From Mycoplasmopsis mustelae (lineage in GTDB: Bacteria; Bacillota_I; Bacilli_A; Mycoplasmatales; Metamycoplasmataceae), in assembly GCF_004365095.1 (NCBI RefSeq), contig NZ_SOCN01000001.1, positions 310,001 through 374,000 on the forward strand: DNA of 64,000 nt, written 5' to 3'. Shown here piece after piece: positions 63,962-64,000 of the stretch. A program made the position numbers and the translations under genes. The notes under the pieces are model-generated. The model was not told the origin of the DNA. It saw only the letters and a program-made list of their open reading frames with translations, and ran no database searches. Every line of letters starts with the position of its first letter. Position 1 is the first letter of the stretch.

Positions 63962-64000
63962 TTTAATTTGTAAATCCTTTCTTTAACTCGGTTTTTAAAA

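Overview
The window is mollicute (Mycoplasma-type) chromosome. The DNA is very AT-rich, and almost every conserved gene reads through in-frame TGA codons at positions where the family has tryptophan. Genes are short and tightly packed, there are many prolipoproteins with Cys lipoboxes, and there is no sign of cell-wall synthesis. The mix of a BMP/P48-like lipoprotein with its ABC transporter, an immunoglobulin-protease (Mip-type, DUF31) lipoprotein and the glyS-dnaG-rpoD cluster points, by inference, to the hominis-group genus Mycoplasmopsis. The species cannot be named from the sequence alone. All genes below are read with genetic code 4.

Layout, left half. Positions 1-3112 hold the end of a long unknown protein, a four-helix membrane protein, a DJ-1/PfpI protein and a PQ-loop transporter. 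An HNH-like gene (-) and ftsY-ylxM (+) then diverge across a 32-nt poly-A tract. Positions 5426-8487 carry a small conserved protein, a 680-aa surface lipoprotein and inorganic pyrophosphatase. Positions 8668-14892 are a complete nucleoside-type ABC importer: BMP lipoprotein, double ATPase and two permeases. Its ATPase carries a roughly 250-residue, six-helix membrane insertion inside the second nucleotide-binding domain. Then follow infC-rpmI-rplT (-) with a leader attenuator, whiA (-), a decayed gene, and the 1299-aa Mip-type serine protease lipoprotein. The operon asp23-fakA-plsX-rnc-smc (-) joins fatty-acid activation, RNase III and SMC through overlapping stops and starts. recO, prs and rsmG (+) follow.

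Layout, right half. parE (-) and secY-adk (+) diverge. tRNA-Gly is followed by a compound poly-T tract that sits in the promoter of a Dps/ferritin gene. pgk (-) and pyk (+) diverge. The operon glyS-dnaG-rpoD-nif3-amino acid permease (-) comes next, then a repeat-containing tail-anchored protein (-), uvrC (+), an M23-like lipoprotein (-), an aquaporin-like membrane protein (-) and asnS (-). Positions 55774-59468 are an accessory stretch: a two-gene unknown cassette, two four-helix membrane proteins and a decayed relative. The nucleoside salvage operon deoD-deoA-deoC is translationally coupled to the second of these membrane proteins. After tRNA-Ser the window ends with two overlapping DUF4231/SLATT-like membrane genes and a frameshifted companion.

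How the parts fit. The ABC importer plausibly brings in nucleosides, which DeoD and DeoA phosphorolyse and DeoC feeds to glycolysis (Pgk and Pyk are present), while Prs makes PRPP for base salvage. FakA-PlsX would activate scavenged fatty acids. Two regulatory themes recur. At least six genes have a TANNNT box exactly six bases before the ATG and no clear Shine-Dalgarno sequence, which fits leaderless mRNAs. Two genes have 30-nt-class homopolymers where a -35 element should be, which fits slipped-strand promoter switching. No insertion sequence, CRISPR array, rRNA or replication origin was seen.
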